From: Clostridium sp. NkU-1
Lineage (GTDB): Bacteria; Bacillota_A; Clostridia; Lachnospirales; Lachnospiraceae
Length of the DNA: 64,000 nucleotides
Direction: 5' to 3'
NCBI GenBank assembly: GCA_001312405.1
Contig: BBDR01000007.1
Span: forward strand, 134,373 to 198,372
The position numbers and the translations under genes were made by a program. Within the stretch, counting starts at the first letter, position 1. Each line of letters starts with the position of its first letter. The notes below the pieces were generated by a model that had not been told where the DNA came from, did no database searches, and was given only the letters and a program-made list of their open reading frames with translations. Shown piece by piece: positions 49,968-62,178 of this stretch.

Positions 49968-51148
49968 ATGGGGGAAAGAGTTGTATTGGCAGGAGCCTGC
50001 CGTACTGCAATCGGAACCATGGGAGGAGCATTAAGCACAGTTTCTCCCCAGGATATGGGAGCAGCCGTTATCAATGAGGCATTAAAACGGGCAGGAGTCA
50101 TGCCGGATCAGGTTGATTTAGTCTATATGGGATGCGTGATTCAGGCTGGCCTGGGACAGAATGTGGCCCGCCAGGCTTCATTAAAGGCAGGGATTCCTGT
50201 GGAGACCCCTGCGGTTACCATCAATGTGGTATGCGGTTCCGGGTTAAACTGTGTGAATCTGGCAGCCAGATGATCCAGTGCAAAGAAGCGGATATTGTAG
50301 TGGCCGGAGGAACGGAAAATATGTCCATGGCCCCTTATCTTTTAAAAGATGCCCGTTTCGGATACCGCATGAATCACGGACAGCTCATTGATGCCATGGT
50401 AAATGACGCACTATGGGATGCATCCAATGATTACCATATGGGCGTAACGGCAGAAAATGTGGCAAAACAGTGGGGGCTTACAAGAGAGGAGCTTGACCGT
50501 TTTGCAGCATCCAGTCAGATGAAGGCATGTGCAGCCATTGAATCCGGCCGTTTTAAAGAAGAAATTGTGCCAATGGAGATCAAAAAGAAAAAGGAAACCA
50601 TTGTCTTTGACCGGGATGAAGGTCCAAGGCCCGGAACAACGGCGGAAGGAATCTCAAAACTGCGCCCGGCCTTTCAAAAGGATGGAGTCGTTACGGCTGC
50701 CAATTCCTCCAGTATAAACGATGGGGCGGCAGCAATTGTAGTCATGAGTGAAGAAAAGGCAAAAGAGCTGGGCGTTAAGCCCATGGCATACTGGGAAGCA
50801 GGTACCCTTGCAGGTGTAGCACCTGAGATTATGGGAGTCGGTCCGGTGGCTGCAACCAGGAAGCTTCTTAAAAAGACGAATATGACGGTGGATGAGTTTG
50901 ATCTCATTGAGGCCAATGAAGCATTTGCGGCCCAGTCATTAGCCGTGGCGAAAGATTTAAAGCTTGATTTGTCAAAGGTAAATGTAAATGGCGGAGCCAT
51001 TGCCCTTGGCCATCCGGTAGGAGCATCCGGATGCCGTATTCTTGTGACTTTGCTTCATGAGATGGAAAAACGGAATGCGAAAAAAGGGCTTGCTACCCTT
51101 TGCATCGGAGGCGGTATGGGCTGCGCCACCATCGTTAAAAGAGAATGA
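49968..51148 (+). CDS. thl: Acetyl-CoA C-acetyltransferase (thiolase; frameshift)
   Basis: Condenses two acetyl-CoA. About 393 residues. Nucleophilic Cys89 in NVVCGSGL, histidine in [11 protein letters not shown], second cysteine in [10 protein letters not shown] break at about 50271 turns [15 protein letters not shown] into a stop. Start 49968 (AAAAGGAGG) chosen over 49935. First gene of the butyrate/lactate operon that runs to 63581. Confidence 0.93.
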
Positions 51149-51188
51149 AACGGTTGACATAACAATGAAAGAAATGAGGTACCGGTAC

Positions 51189-51965
51189 ATGGAGTTTGTT
51201 ACATACGAAGTGGAAGGAATGATAAGTATCATTACCATTAACCGTCCCAATGCTTTAAATGCCTTAAACAGCCAGGTTCTAGAGGAACTGGACCAGATTC
51301 TTGACCAGATTGACACAGCTTCCGTCAGAGCATTGATCCTTACGGGAGCCGGAAATAAGTCCTTTGTGGCGGGTGCGGACATTGCTGAAATGAGTACCTT
51401 CACAAAAAAAGGAAGGAGAGGCCTTTGGAAAAAGGGGAAACCATATCTTCCGCCGGCTGGAAACCTTTCCCCTTCCGGTCATAGCTGCAGTAAATGGATT
51501 TGCACTTGGCGGAGGCTGCGAACTCTGCTTAAGCTGCGACATACGGATCTGCTCTGAAAATGCCGTGTTTGGACAGCCGGAAGCAGGTCTTGGCATTACC
51601 CCCGGTTTTGGAGGTACCCAGAGGCTGGCAAGAATTATTGGCCCTGGAATGGCGAAACAAATGATATTTACTGCAAGAAACATAAAGGCAGAGGAAGCTT
51701 ACCGGATTGGCCTTGTCAATGCCGTATACCCTCAAACGGAGCTGCTTTCTGAGGCGAAAAAGATGGCAAAAGGAATTGCTGATAATGCTCCCATTGCGGT
51801 GAGAAATTGTAAAAAAGCCATCAATGACGGTCTTCAGGTGGATATGATCAGGCAGTTGCTATTGAAGAACGGCTATTTGGAGACTGCTTTGAGACTCTGG
51901 ATCAAAAGGAAGGAATGGGAGCATTTCTTGAAAAACGGAAAGAGAGAACGTTTCTTATGAAGTAA
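51189..51965 (+). CDS. crt: Enoyl-CoA hydratase (crotonase; frameshifts)
   Basis: Hydrates/dehydrates crotonyl-CoA and 3-hydroxybutyryl-CoA. About 259 residues. It starts MEFVTYEVEGMISIITINRPNALNAL; oxyanion-hole residues in SFVAGADIAEM and VNGFALGGGCELCLSCD; catalytic glutamates in FGQPEAGLGITPGFGGTQRL. Breaks near 51408 (7 A) and 51857 lead to RQAVAIEERLFGDCFE and a stop at 51963-51965. Confidence 0.9.
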
Positions 51966-52016
51966 GGCCAGGGAGATTTTTCCCAATACATACAAACATA
52001 GAAGGAGGGATATGGG

Positions 52017-52859
52017 ATGAAAGTCGGAATTATAGGTGCAGGGACCATGGGGTCAGGAATTGCCCAGGCCTTTGCCCAGACAGAAGGGTATGAAGTATTT
52101 TTATGCGATATCAAGGAAGAGTTTGCGGCAAATGGAAAAAAAGAAAATTGCAAAGGGCCTGGAACGGAGAGTCGCAAAAGGAAAAATGACACAGGAAAGT
52201 GCTGATGCAGTTTTATCCAAAATTCAAACAGGGCTGATCAATATCTGCCAGGACTGCGATCTGGTGGTAGAAGCAGCCATTGAAGATATGGCAGTAAAAA
52301 AAACAGACGTTTCAGGAACTCCAGGATATATGCAAAAAAAGAAGCAATGTTTGTAAGCAATACGTCTTCACTCTCCATCACAGAGCTTGGGGCAGGGCTT
52401 GACCGGCCTGTGGCAGGAATGCATTTTTTTAATCCGGCACCGGTTATGAAGCTGGTGGAGGTCATTGCAGGACTTAACACTCCTCCTGAAATGATTACAG
52501 AAATCAAGAAAATAGCAGCCAGCATAGGAAAGGTTCCTGTACAGGTAGAGGAGGCCGCAGGATTTGTGGTAAACAGGATTCTCATACCGATGATCAATGA
52601 GGGAATCGGAATTTATGCAGAAGGAGTTGCTGATCCAGAGGGAATTGACAGTGCTATGAAGCTGGGAGCCAACCATCCCATGGGACCTCTGGAACTGGGA
52701 GATTTAATCGGGCTTGACGTGGTCCTTGCCATTATGGAGGTGCTTTATTCGGAAACAGGAGATCCCAAATACCGTCCACATCCTCTGCTTAAGAAGATGG
52801 TACGGGGCGGAAAGCTTGGACAGAAAACAGGAAGCGGTTTCTATCAATACAAAGGATAA
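52017..52859 (+). CDS. hbd: 3-hydroxybutyryl-CoA dehydrogenase (frameshifts)
   Basis: About 280 residues. NAD-binding [17 protein letters not shown], catalytic histidine in [15 protein letters not shown], and [16 protein letters not shown]. Breaks at 52135 (A runs) and 52305. Ribosome site GAAGGAGGG. Works between thiolase and crotonase. Confidence 0.92.
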
Positions 52860-52881
52860 CGGATAAGGAGGAAAAAGAAAT

Positions 52882-54178
52882 ATGGCGGTTGTGCAGCTGC
52901 CCTTTGGAAGGGAAAAAAATCAGTTTGAATATTCCTGACAGCAGATTAAACGGTCTGCTTATGTCAGGGGCTCACAGCTATCAGGCAGATGGTGGGGAAG
53001 AGGAGTTGGTCCGAAAGGCCATGGAACACCCCATTCACTCCCCAAGGCTGAAAGAACTGGTTAAGGGCAAGAAAAACATTGTCATGATAGCAAGCGACCA
53101 TACCCGGCCGGTTCCAAGCCGGGTGATAGCGCCTGCGGTCATAGAAGAAATCAAAGAAGGAAATCCCCAGGCGCAGCTTACAATCCTCATTGCCACCGGA
53201 TTTCACAGATCCACCACCAGAGAGGAACTAATTGATAAGTTCGGTCAGGAGATTGTTGACAGGACGGATATCCGCTTTGTTGTTCATGAAAGCCAGAAGG
53301 ATGAGGATATGGTTTTCATAGACACCCTTCCCTCAGGGGGAAAGCTTCTGATTAACCGGATAGCAGCAGAGGCAGATCTTCTTATCTCAGAAGGCTTTAT
53401 AGAACCCCATTTCTTTGCAGGGTTTTCCGGCGGAAGAAAAAGCGTGCTGCCGGGAGTCTCAAGCGGGGTGACGGTCATGGCAAACCATTGCTCTGAGTTT
53501 ATTGACAGTCCGTATGCAAGAACCGGTATTCTGGAGGGGAATCCCATACATAGGGATATGGTCTACGCCGCAGAGCAGGCAAAACTTGCTTTTATTGTCA
53601 ATGTAGTGCTGGATGAAAATAAGAAAGTGATAAAGGCCTATGCGGGCCATTTTAACGAAGCTCATAAGGAAGGCTGTAAGTTTGTGGACCAGCTCTCAGG
53701 AGTCGATGCCATTCCGGCGGATATTGTAATCACTACCAACGGCGGATATCCCCTGGACCAGAATATATACCAGTCGGTAAAAGGCATGACAGCAGCTGAG
53801 GCCACCTGCAATCCCGGGGGTGTCATCATCATGGTATCAAGCTGCAGCGACGGCCATGGAGGCCAGTCCCTTTACGATACCTTTGCAGGGGGAGAAGAGA
53901 AAAATGCAATCATGAACCGGTTTCTTGATACGCCCCGGGATAAAACCGTGCCGGATCAGTGGGAGGCACAGATTCTGTGCAGGATTCTCTTAAGATATAA
54001 GGTGATCATGGTCACCCAGGCTCCCAGGAAAATGGTCCGTAATATGCAGATGGATTATGCAGACAGCGTGGAAGAGGCAATTTCCATGGCAGATCACTAT
54101 CTGGGTAAGACTGATGGGAAAATTACGGTCATTCCTGACGGGGTTTCCGTAATCGTCAGGAGCAGACAGACTTTGTAA
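52882..54178 (+). CDS. larA: LarA-family nickel-pincer lactate racemase (frameshift)
   Basis: Interconverts D- and L-lactate or a related 2-hydroxy acid. About 432 residues. It starts MAVVQLPFGREK, then an extra A near 52915 shifts the frame into ISLNIPDSRLNGLL. Signatures: SDHTRPVPSRVI, ATGFHRSTTREE and EPHFFAGFSGGRKSVLPGV, with the lysine that holds the pincer cofactor in LarA. The cofactor genes larB, larC and larE are not in the window. Its place before two lactate dehydrogenases fits lactate use. Confidence 0.87.
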
Positions 54179-54199
54179 TTACCGTAAAGGAGAAATAAG

Positions 54200-55628
54200 A
54201 TGGAAGAAGTAACTTACAACAAAGTTACCCCGGAACTCATACTGGAATTTAAGAAAATCGTTCCGGGTAAGGTTCATGAGAAAGAAGAAATAAATGAGGA
54301 TTATTTCCACGATGAGATGCCGATCTATGGAAAAGGAATTCCAGATGTGGTAATTGATGCCACCAGTACGGAGGACATTGCTGCCGTTGTGAAACTGTGC
54401 TTTACAAACAATGTTCCAGTGATTCCAAGGGGAGCAGGAACCGGTCTTACAGGAGCGGCAGTGGCCCTTCACGGCGGAGTTTTACTTGATATGAGTAAGA
54501 TGAACAAGATCCTTGATTATGACAAGGAAAATTTTGTTGTCCGTGTCCAGCCCGGCGTTCTGCTTAATGATCTTGCGGAGGATGCCGTGCGCCAGGGACT
54601 TTTATATCCGCCGGATCCAGGGGAAAAGTTTGCGACCCTGGGAGGCAATGTTTCAACAAATGCAGGCGGCATGAGGGCCGTTAAATACGGTTGTACCAGA
54701 GATTATGTAAGGGCCATGACCGTGGTACTTCCTACGGGCGAAATCATCAGGCTGGGTGCACCTGTTTCCAAGAGCTCTACCGGCTACAGCCTGATTCATT
54801 TAATGATCGGCTCGGAAGGAACCCTTGGGATCATCACCGAGCTGACTCTTAAAGTAATTCCGGCGCCCAAAGAGACCATAAGCCTCATTGTTCCCTTTGA
54901 AAATCTTGAGGACTGCATCGGGGCTGTGCCTAAAATATTCATGGCCGGCTTAAAGCCCCAGGCACTGGAGTTCATGGAGAAAGAAATTGTTCTTTCCTCG
55001 GAGCGGTATCTGGGAAAGAATGTATTTCCAAAGGAAGTTGACGGCGTTGATATCGGTGCTTACTTACTCATTACCTTTGACGGTGATAAGCTGGAGCTTT
55101 TGGAAGAACTTTCGGAGCAGGCGGCAGAGGTGGTTTTGGAGGAAGGAGCCGTAGACGTCCTGGTGGCAGATACGCCGGTGAAAAAGAAGGAAGCCTGGGA
55201 AGCCAGAAGCACCTTCCTGGAAGCCATTGAGGCGGAAACAAAGCTACTGGATGAGTGCGATGTGGTAGTGCCGGTAAATCAGATACCTTCTTATCTCTCC
55301 TTTGTTAAATCACTGGAAAACCGGTATGATTTTTCCATAAAGAGCTTTGGTCATGCAGGAGATGGAAACTTACACATCTATACCTGTGCCAATGAAATGG
55401 AGGAAGAGGCATTCAAACGGCAGGTAGCAGAATTTATGGATATTATATACAAAAAAAGCGTCGGAATGCGGAGGTCTTATTTCCGGTGAGCACGGCATTG
55501 GTTACGGTAAGATGGAGTATCTGGCAGCTTTTGCAGGTGAAACAAGCATGCGCCTCATGAAGGGCATTAAGGAAGTATTTGATCCAAAGATGATTTTGAA
55601 TCCCGGAAAAATCTGCTATAAACTTTAA
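54200..55628 (+). CDS. FAD-linked D-2-hydroxy-acid (lactate) dehydrogenase, GlcD/LctD family, copy 1 (frameshift)
   Basis: About 476 residues. VAO-type FAD-binding: [49 protein letters not shown] and MIGSEGTLGIITELTL. C-terminal catalytic region: [15 protein letters not shown] and SGEHGIGYGKMEYL, reached after a 6-A run error near 55455. Ribosome site AAAGGAGAA. It is followed by a butyryl-CoA dehydrogenase and EtfBA rather than directly by its own ETF pair. Confidence 0.9.
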
Positions 55629-55663
55629 AAACATAAAATTTATTTATCCAGGAGGAGAGAAAA

Positions 55664-56797
55664 ATGGCATATTTGATATCAGAAGAAGCGCAGGACCTGT
55701 TACAGGATGTGAAAAATTTCTGCGAGAAGGAAGTGAAGGAGGCGTGTAAGGAATACGACGTGTCCGGAGAATGGCCAAAGATTATTTATGATAAGCCATT
55801 GAACAGGGCTATCAGGCTCTCGAGGTCCCGGAGGAATACGGAGGACCTGGATTAAGCCGTGTGGATGTGGCTGCTTTGATCGAGCAGATGGCAATTGCAG
55901 ATGCAGCTTTGCCACGACGATTTCGGCCAGCGGCCTTGCCCTAAAACCAGTGTTGATTGCAGGCAGCAGGGAACAGAAAGAACGTGTATGTGAAATGGTT
56001 TTGGATGGAGGATTTGGCGCGTTCTGCCTGACAGAACCAGGGGCAGGCTCTGATGCAGGAGCAGGCAAGACAACGGCTGTAAAGGATGGAGATAATTACA
56101 TATTGAATGGAAGAAAGTGCTTCATCACCAACGGAGCAGTTGCCTCCTTTTATTGTGTCACTGCAATGACAGATAAGACAAAAGGGGTAAAAGGAATGTC
56201 CATGTTCCTTGTGGAAGCCGGTACTCCGGGACTTAGTACAGGGAAAGAAGAAAACAAAATGGGAATCAGGACCTCTAATACCTGTGATGTTGTTTTAGAG
56301 GATTTAAGGATACCGGCTTCAACTTAATCGGTGAGGAAGGAAAGGGATTTTCCATTGCAATGAAGACACTGGATCAGGCCCGTACCTGGATGGGATGTAT
56401 TGCGGCAGGCATTGCACAAAGAGGCATTGATGAGGCTGTTGGGTATGGGAAAGAACGAATCCAGTTCGGGAAACCTGTTATCAAAAACCAGGCCATGCAG
56501 TTTAAGGTTGCCGATATGCAGATCAAGACGGAGACTGCCCGTCAGATGGTAGCCCATGCACTGACCAGGATGGATATGGGACTTTCCTATACCATGGAAT
56601 CTGCCATTGCCAAATGCTATGCCTCAGACATTGCCATGGAGGTAGCTTCGGAAGCCATCCAGATGTTTGGAGGTTATGGATACAGCCGGGAATATCCGGT
56701 AGAAAAGCTGTTAAGAGACGCGAAGATATTCCAGATCTTTGAGGGAACCAATGAAATCCAGAGAATTGTTATTGCGGGCAATATCATTGGGAAATAA
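55664..56797 (+). CDS. bcd: Butyryl-CoA dehydrogenase-type acyl-CoA dehydrogenase (frameshifts)
   Basis: About 380 residues. FCLTEPGAGSDAGAG, GKERIQFGKPVIKNQAMQFKVADM and the catalytic glutamate in IFEGTNEIQRIVIAGNI. Breaks near 55795, 55910 and 56323. Start 55664 with AGGAGGAG. With the next two genes it should form the crotonyl-CoA-reducing Bcd-EtfAB complex, which in butyrate-forming clostridia is electron-bifurcating. Confidence 0.9.
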
Positions 56798-56815
56798 AGA
56801 AGGAGTGTGCCAATC

Positions 56816-57596
56816 ATGGAAATGTTAGTTTGTATCAAGCAGGTACCCGATGACTCCGTGGAAATCTCCCTGGATCCGGCTGCAAAAGAACCGGCTTTGG
56901 AGGGGATAACGCCGGTGGTAAATGCCTTCGACACCTATGCCCTTGAAATGGCTGCCAGATTAAAGGAAACTTTGGGCGGTGAAATCACAGTGGTTTCTAT
57001 TGGTAATGAAGGTGTAAAAAAATTCTCTGAAAAACTGTCTCGCCGTGGGCGCAGACGGTGCATATCTGGTAAAGCATGAAAATGCAGAGTCTCTGGATCC
57101 CTTAAGCATTACAAGGATATTAAGGAAAGCAGCCCATGATATAGAAGAAAATCTGGGTAAAAAAATTTGATCTTATTTTCTGCGGAAAGGAATCCACAGA
57201 CTATGCCTCCAGCCAGGTTGGACTTCTTTTGGCAAAAGAACTTTCCCTGCCGGCAGCAACCAATGTAATCCAGGTAGAGCCTGGGGATGGCATGATGAAA
57301 ATAAAGCAGGAAACAGAGGAAGGCTATCGGATTATGGAAATGCCTGCTCCCTGTGTTGTTACGGTTCAGAAGCCTAATTACGATCCCAGGTATCCCACCA
57401 TTAAAAGTAAGATGGCTGCCAGAAAAAAAAGGAGATTAAGGAATTAATGCCTTCTGAGGAAGGGGAGAGCATGCTGGAGGTTATCCGGATGTTTGAACCG
57501 GCAAAGCGGGCAGCAGGCATTAAAATAAAGGCCGATAGCCCCCAAGAGGCAGTTGCACAGGCGATGTCAGTCATGGCAGAGGCCAGGATTTTTTAG
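56816..57596 (+). CDS. etfB: ETF beta subunit of the Bcd complex (frameshifts)
   Basis: It starts [19 protein letters not shown]. After breaks near 57015 and 57165 come CLAVGADGAYLVKHE, DLIFCGKESTDYASSQVGLLLAKEL and, after a run of A near 57425, EIKELMPSEEGESMLEV. About 260 residues. Adjacent to bcd. Confidence 0.9.
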
Positions 57597-57608
57597 GAGG
57601 AGAAAGAA

Positions 57609-58594
57609 ATGAGTGTTTCAAATGGAAAAAAATATTATGGTTTATGTTGAGACCGTTTCTGATACTCCTGTTGGCGGTGCGCTGGAGGTGCTTACAAAAG
57701 CCCATAAGCTGGCAGAAGCCAGGGGAGAAGAGGTAATTGCTGTTTTAATCGGCAGAGATCTGGTGGATGCGGCCCGTACTGCCATTATGGCAGGAGCAGA
57801 CAGAGCGGTAATTGTAAAAAAAGAGAGTTATCAGATGGAGGTATACGGAACAGTCCTTACAAAACTGGCAGAGAAATTTAAGCCTTCCTTGATTCTCTCA
57901 GCAGGAACTCTGGTGGGAAAAGATCTTCTTTCCATGGTTGCAGGAGCACTTCATACGGGCTGTGCTGTGGATGTAATGGATATATCAGACAAAGACCAAA
58001 ATCTTATCTTTACCTGCCCGGTTTACGGGGGGACGGATTCTCAATGATCTTGTCATAAAGGGGACACCGGCAGTTGCAACCGTCAGATCAGGAGCCTTTG
58101 TAAAGGAACTTTTGACGGAAAGAACCGGTAAAATTATGGAAGAGAAGGTGGAATCAGAAGAAGCTGTATACACGAGGATCGTTGATGTGGTAAAAGAGAT
58201 GGCAGAAACGGTCAACCTTGAGGAAGCGGAGGTTATTGTATCCGGCGGCCGTGGGATGGGAAGCAGGGAGAATTTTAAATTGGTGGAGGAGCTTGCCTTA
58301 GCCTGTCATGGTGTTGTGGGGGCAACAAGACCGGCTATTGAGGCAGAATGGGTACCTCGTTCCCACCAGGTGGGACAGTCTGGGAAAATTGTGGCGCCAA
58401 AACTATATATTGCCTGCGGGATATCAGGAGCGACCCAGCACGTATCCGGTATGATCGGCTCAGGATATATTGTAGCAGTCAATAAAGATGAGGATGCTCC
58501 TATTTTTGATATAGCGGATGTAGGGATTGTTGGTGATGCCGCCAAGGTGATCCCTATCCTGATAGAGGAGATCAAAAAGATTCGGTCACTGTAG
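57609..58594 (+). CDS. etfA: ETF alpha subunit of the Bcd complex (frameshifts)
   Basis: About 328 residues, without a ferredoxin extension. It starts [20 protein letters not shown] (7-A run near 57625 has one A too many). FAD-binding region: [32 protein letters not shown] and [21 protein letters not shown]. Another break is near 58030. Partner of the preceding EtfB. Confidence 0.9.
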
Positions 58595-58602
58595 GGAGAA
58601 CC

Positions 58603-60167
58603 ATGAAAGTTGTATTGGGGGCGTTTATGAATATTATTATCTTTCTTTTGGCACTATCACCTATTTTATGGCTTATGATTGCATTGAGCCTGTTAAAGCT
58701 TCCGGCATTTAAAGCCTGTCCCATTGCACTGGCAATTGCCATTGTACTATCTGTGACATTCTTTAAAATGCCGGCAGCAGATTGCCTGACCGGAGGCTTA
58801 GAGGGAATCGCTCTTGCGCTATGGCCCATCAGCCTGGTGATTCTTGCAGCCATTTTTACCTATAATCTTTGCATTGCAACCGGAAGCATGGACTGCATCA
58901 AACAAATTCTGGCCGGAGTATCCGGGGATAAGCGGATTCTCCTTCTGATCATCGGCTGGTGCTTTGGAGGCTTTATGGAAGGTATGGCAGGCTTTGGAAC
59001 TGCAATTGCAATTCCGGCCAGCATGCTGTGCGGTATGGGCTTTCCTCCGATTGCGGTAACAGCAGCATGTCTGGTTGCCAATGCATCTCCTACGGCATTT
59101 GGTTCAGTAGGAATTCCTACGGTCACTGCAGCCCAGATCGCAGAACTTCCAAGCGGGGAAGTAGCCTTTGCAGCAGCCCTTCAATTGACTCCGTTTATTT
59201 TGATCGCACCCTTTCTTATGGTGTGCATCATCGGAAAATCGGTAAAGGCCTTAAAAGGAGTCTGGCCGGTTGCCCTTATTTCTGGAATATCTTTTGCGGT
59301 ACCGGAGCTTCTTGCAGCAGCTTTTCTTGGGGCAGAGCTTCCGGTGATCATCGGTTCCATCTGTTCCATGGCAATTACCATAGGTGTTGTGAAGAAATGG
59401 TTTAAAAATCCGGATCCGGAATATGGGATTGAGGAGAATAAATCTAACGGGAAAAATAAAATAACGGGCAGGGAAGCAGTAAAAGCTGGATGCCTTTCCT
59501 TTTAATCTTTGTATTTTTACTCCTTACTTCCCCAATGATTCCGCCTGTAAATCAGATGCTTTCCGCTGTTAAAACATCGGTTTCCATTTACACAGGGGAG
59601 GGAGCAAAGCCATATACGTTTGTCTGGCTGGCAACACCGGGGGTTTTGATTGCAGCAGCGGCAGTGATCGGCGGCAGGATACAGGGAGCGGATTTCAGAC
59701 TTATGGGGAAGGTATTTATCAGTACCATGAAACAGATGTGGAAAACAATCCTGACCATTGTTACCATATTGGCTATGTCAAAAATTATGGGATACAGCGG
59801 AATGATTGCCGCCATTGCAGGCACGATGCTGGCACTGACAGGAAGCTTCTATCCGTTTGCAGCTCCGCTTGTAGGTGCGCTGGGTGCATTTGTAACAGGA
59901 AGCGGGACTTCTTCCAGTGTTCTGTTCGGCAGCCTGCAGGCTCAGACAGCTGCAAACCTGGGCATCAGTCCGGTCTGGCTGGTTGCGTCAAGTACCGTAG
60001 GCGCCACCATCGGTAAAATCATATCCCCTCAGAGCATAGCCATTGGCGCTGCCGCAGCCAATTTGTTAGGCAGTGAGAGCAAGATATTAAATCAGGCAGT
60101 GAAATTCAGCGCTGCTTTCATTATAATTGCCGGCTGTATCGCGTATTTTGGAAGTAGGGTTTATTAG
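58603..60167 (+). CDS. lctP: L-lactate permease family transporter (frameshift)
   Basis: About 520 residues with some twelve to fourteen helices. Blocks [59 protein letters not shown] and [22 protein letters not shown] are diagnostic of LctP. A break near 59487 lies between the two halves. Imports lactate by proton symport for the dehydrogenases around it. Confidence 0.92.
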
Positions 60168-60183
60168 GAAAGGAAGAAAAAGA

Positions 60184-60971
60184 ATGAAGATCCTTGTTTG
60201 CATCAAACAGGTACCTGACAGCAATAAAGTTGAGGTGGATCCTGTTACAGGCGTGTTAAAAAGAGACGGAGCGGCTTCAAAGATGAATCCCTATGACTTG
60301 TATGCCATTGAAACTGCCCTTCGGATCAAAGAGAAAATGGGAGGCATTGTTGACGTTATTTCCATGGGACCTCCTCAGGCCATGCAGGTCATTAAAGAAG
60401 CATTTTCCATGGGAGCAGACCATGGAACGCTTTTGTCAGACAGACGTTTTGGGGGAGCCGATGTCCTTGCGACCAGCTATACCCTGGCACAGGGAATTAA
60501 GGCAATGGGAGAGTATGACTTAATTCTTTGCGGGAAGCAGACCACAGACGGGGACACCGCGCAGGTAGGCCCGGAAATATCGGAATGGTTAAATCTTCCA
60601 AGCGTATCCAATGTGGTGAGAATCCGGAAGTTAGAGGAAGATGGAATTACGGTAGATATGGATCTTCCCGATGAGGTTGAGGTGGCGAAAGTAAAATTCC
60701 CATGCCTTTTAGCAGTGGATAAAGACATCTTTCAGCCAAGACTCCCGTCATATGTAAAAAATCAGAGACAAAGGACAGACAGATTCAGGTACTCACCCTT
60801 GATGATATGAAGGATAAGAACGAAATGAATTACGGTCTTAACGGATCGCCCACTCAGGTACAGAAGATATTCCCTCCGGAAACAAACGATAAAAAGGAAG
60901 TGTGGGATGAATCAGGAGACGTGCTTGCGAAAAAGCTGTTTGACAAGATTGAAGAGCTGAAATTTGTTTAG
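60184..60971 (+). CDS. lctB: ETF beta subunit of the lactate dehydrogenase complex (frameshift)
   Basis: It starts [41 protein letters not shown] and [20 protein letters not shown] are typical. A 6-A run near 60760 is one A short or long; the frame then reads [16 protein letters not shown] and ends at 60971. About 262 residues. Order EtfB-EtfA-GlcD equals lctBCD of Acetobacterium woodii. Confidence 0.9.
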
Positions 60972-60982
60972 GAGGTGAAGAG

Positions 60983-62176
60983 ATGGCAAGGTTAATTATA
61001 CATCAGGAGAGAATTCCTGATCATCAGGAACTGATAAGAATCTGTCCCTTTGGAGCGCTGGAGGAGCAGGATGGAAAAGTTATCGTAAATGCTGCCTGCA
61101 AGATGTGCCGCCTTTGTGTGAAAAAGGTCCTGAGGGCGCAGTAGAGTATGTGGAGGACGTAAAAAAGATTGAGATCAACAAAGATGAATGGAAGGGAATT
61201 GCTGTTTATGCAGACCATGTAGATGGCGACATTCATCCGGTCACCTTTGAACTGATAGGAAAGGCAAAGGAGATGGCAGCAGTTACCGGGCAGGAGGTAT
61301 ATGTTCTGTTCATGGGAAAGGATATCCGTGAAAAAAGTGAAGAAATCCTTCATTACGGAGCTGATAAAGTCTTCCTATATGATAAGGAAGAGCTGGCTCG
61401 TTTCAAAATAGAGCCCTATACAGCAGTCTTTGAAGATTTCATCAAAAAAGTAAAGCCCTCCTCCATTCTGGTAGGAGCAACCACCGTAGGACGTCAGCTT
61501 GCGCCAAGAGTGGCTGCCAGAATGAAAACCGGTCTGACTGCGGATTGTACCATTCTGGAAATGAATGAAAATACGGATTTATCCCAGATCCGGCCAGCCT
61601 TTGGCGGCAACATTATGGCTCATATCAAGACTCCGAACCATCGTCCTCAGATCGCTACAGTCCGGTATAAAATCATGAATGCCCCGGCTCGTTCAGAAGT
61701 GAAATCCGGAGAAATCGTGGATTGTGATATAGATAAGGGAAAGCTTGTCTGTCATGTGGATGTCATTGATATTCTGCCAAAGGAGAAGGAGACCTTTATT
61801 GAGAACTCTGAAGTTCTGGTGGTTGCAGGAAGAGGAGTGAAAAAAAGCAGAGGATTTAAGCATGCTCAGGGAGCTGGCAGATCTTATGGGAGGCCAGGTG
61901 GCATGCACCAGACCAATGGCAGAATCCGGCTGGATGGATGCAAAATATCAGATTGGCTTAAGCGGCCGTACTGTCAGGCCGAAGCTGATCATCACCTGTG
62001 GAGTTTCCGGTGCCATTCAGTTTGTGGCCGGCATGAACCATTCAGATACCATATTTGCAATCAATAACGACCCTAAGGCGCCAATCTTCAAATCAGCTCA
62101 TTATTGTCTGGTAGGCGATCTCTATGAAATTCTCCCTAAACTGGTTGCAAGGATAAAAGAGAAGAAAGGAGTATAA
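60983..62176 (+). CDS. lctC: ETF alpha subunit with N-terminal FeS domain, lactate dehydrogenase complex (frameshifts)
   Basis: About 397 residues. The N-terminal extension keeps one set of cysteines (RICPFGAL and CKMCRLC), enough for a single [4Fe-4S] cluster. The ETF domain follows with [48 protein letters not shown] and INNDPKAPIFKSA. Breaks near 61118 and 61843 are in T/A runs. In A. woodii the equivalent complex drives lactate oxidation with NAD+ by consuming reduced ferredoxin. Confidence 0.9.
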
Positions 62177-62178
62177 TC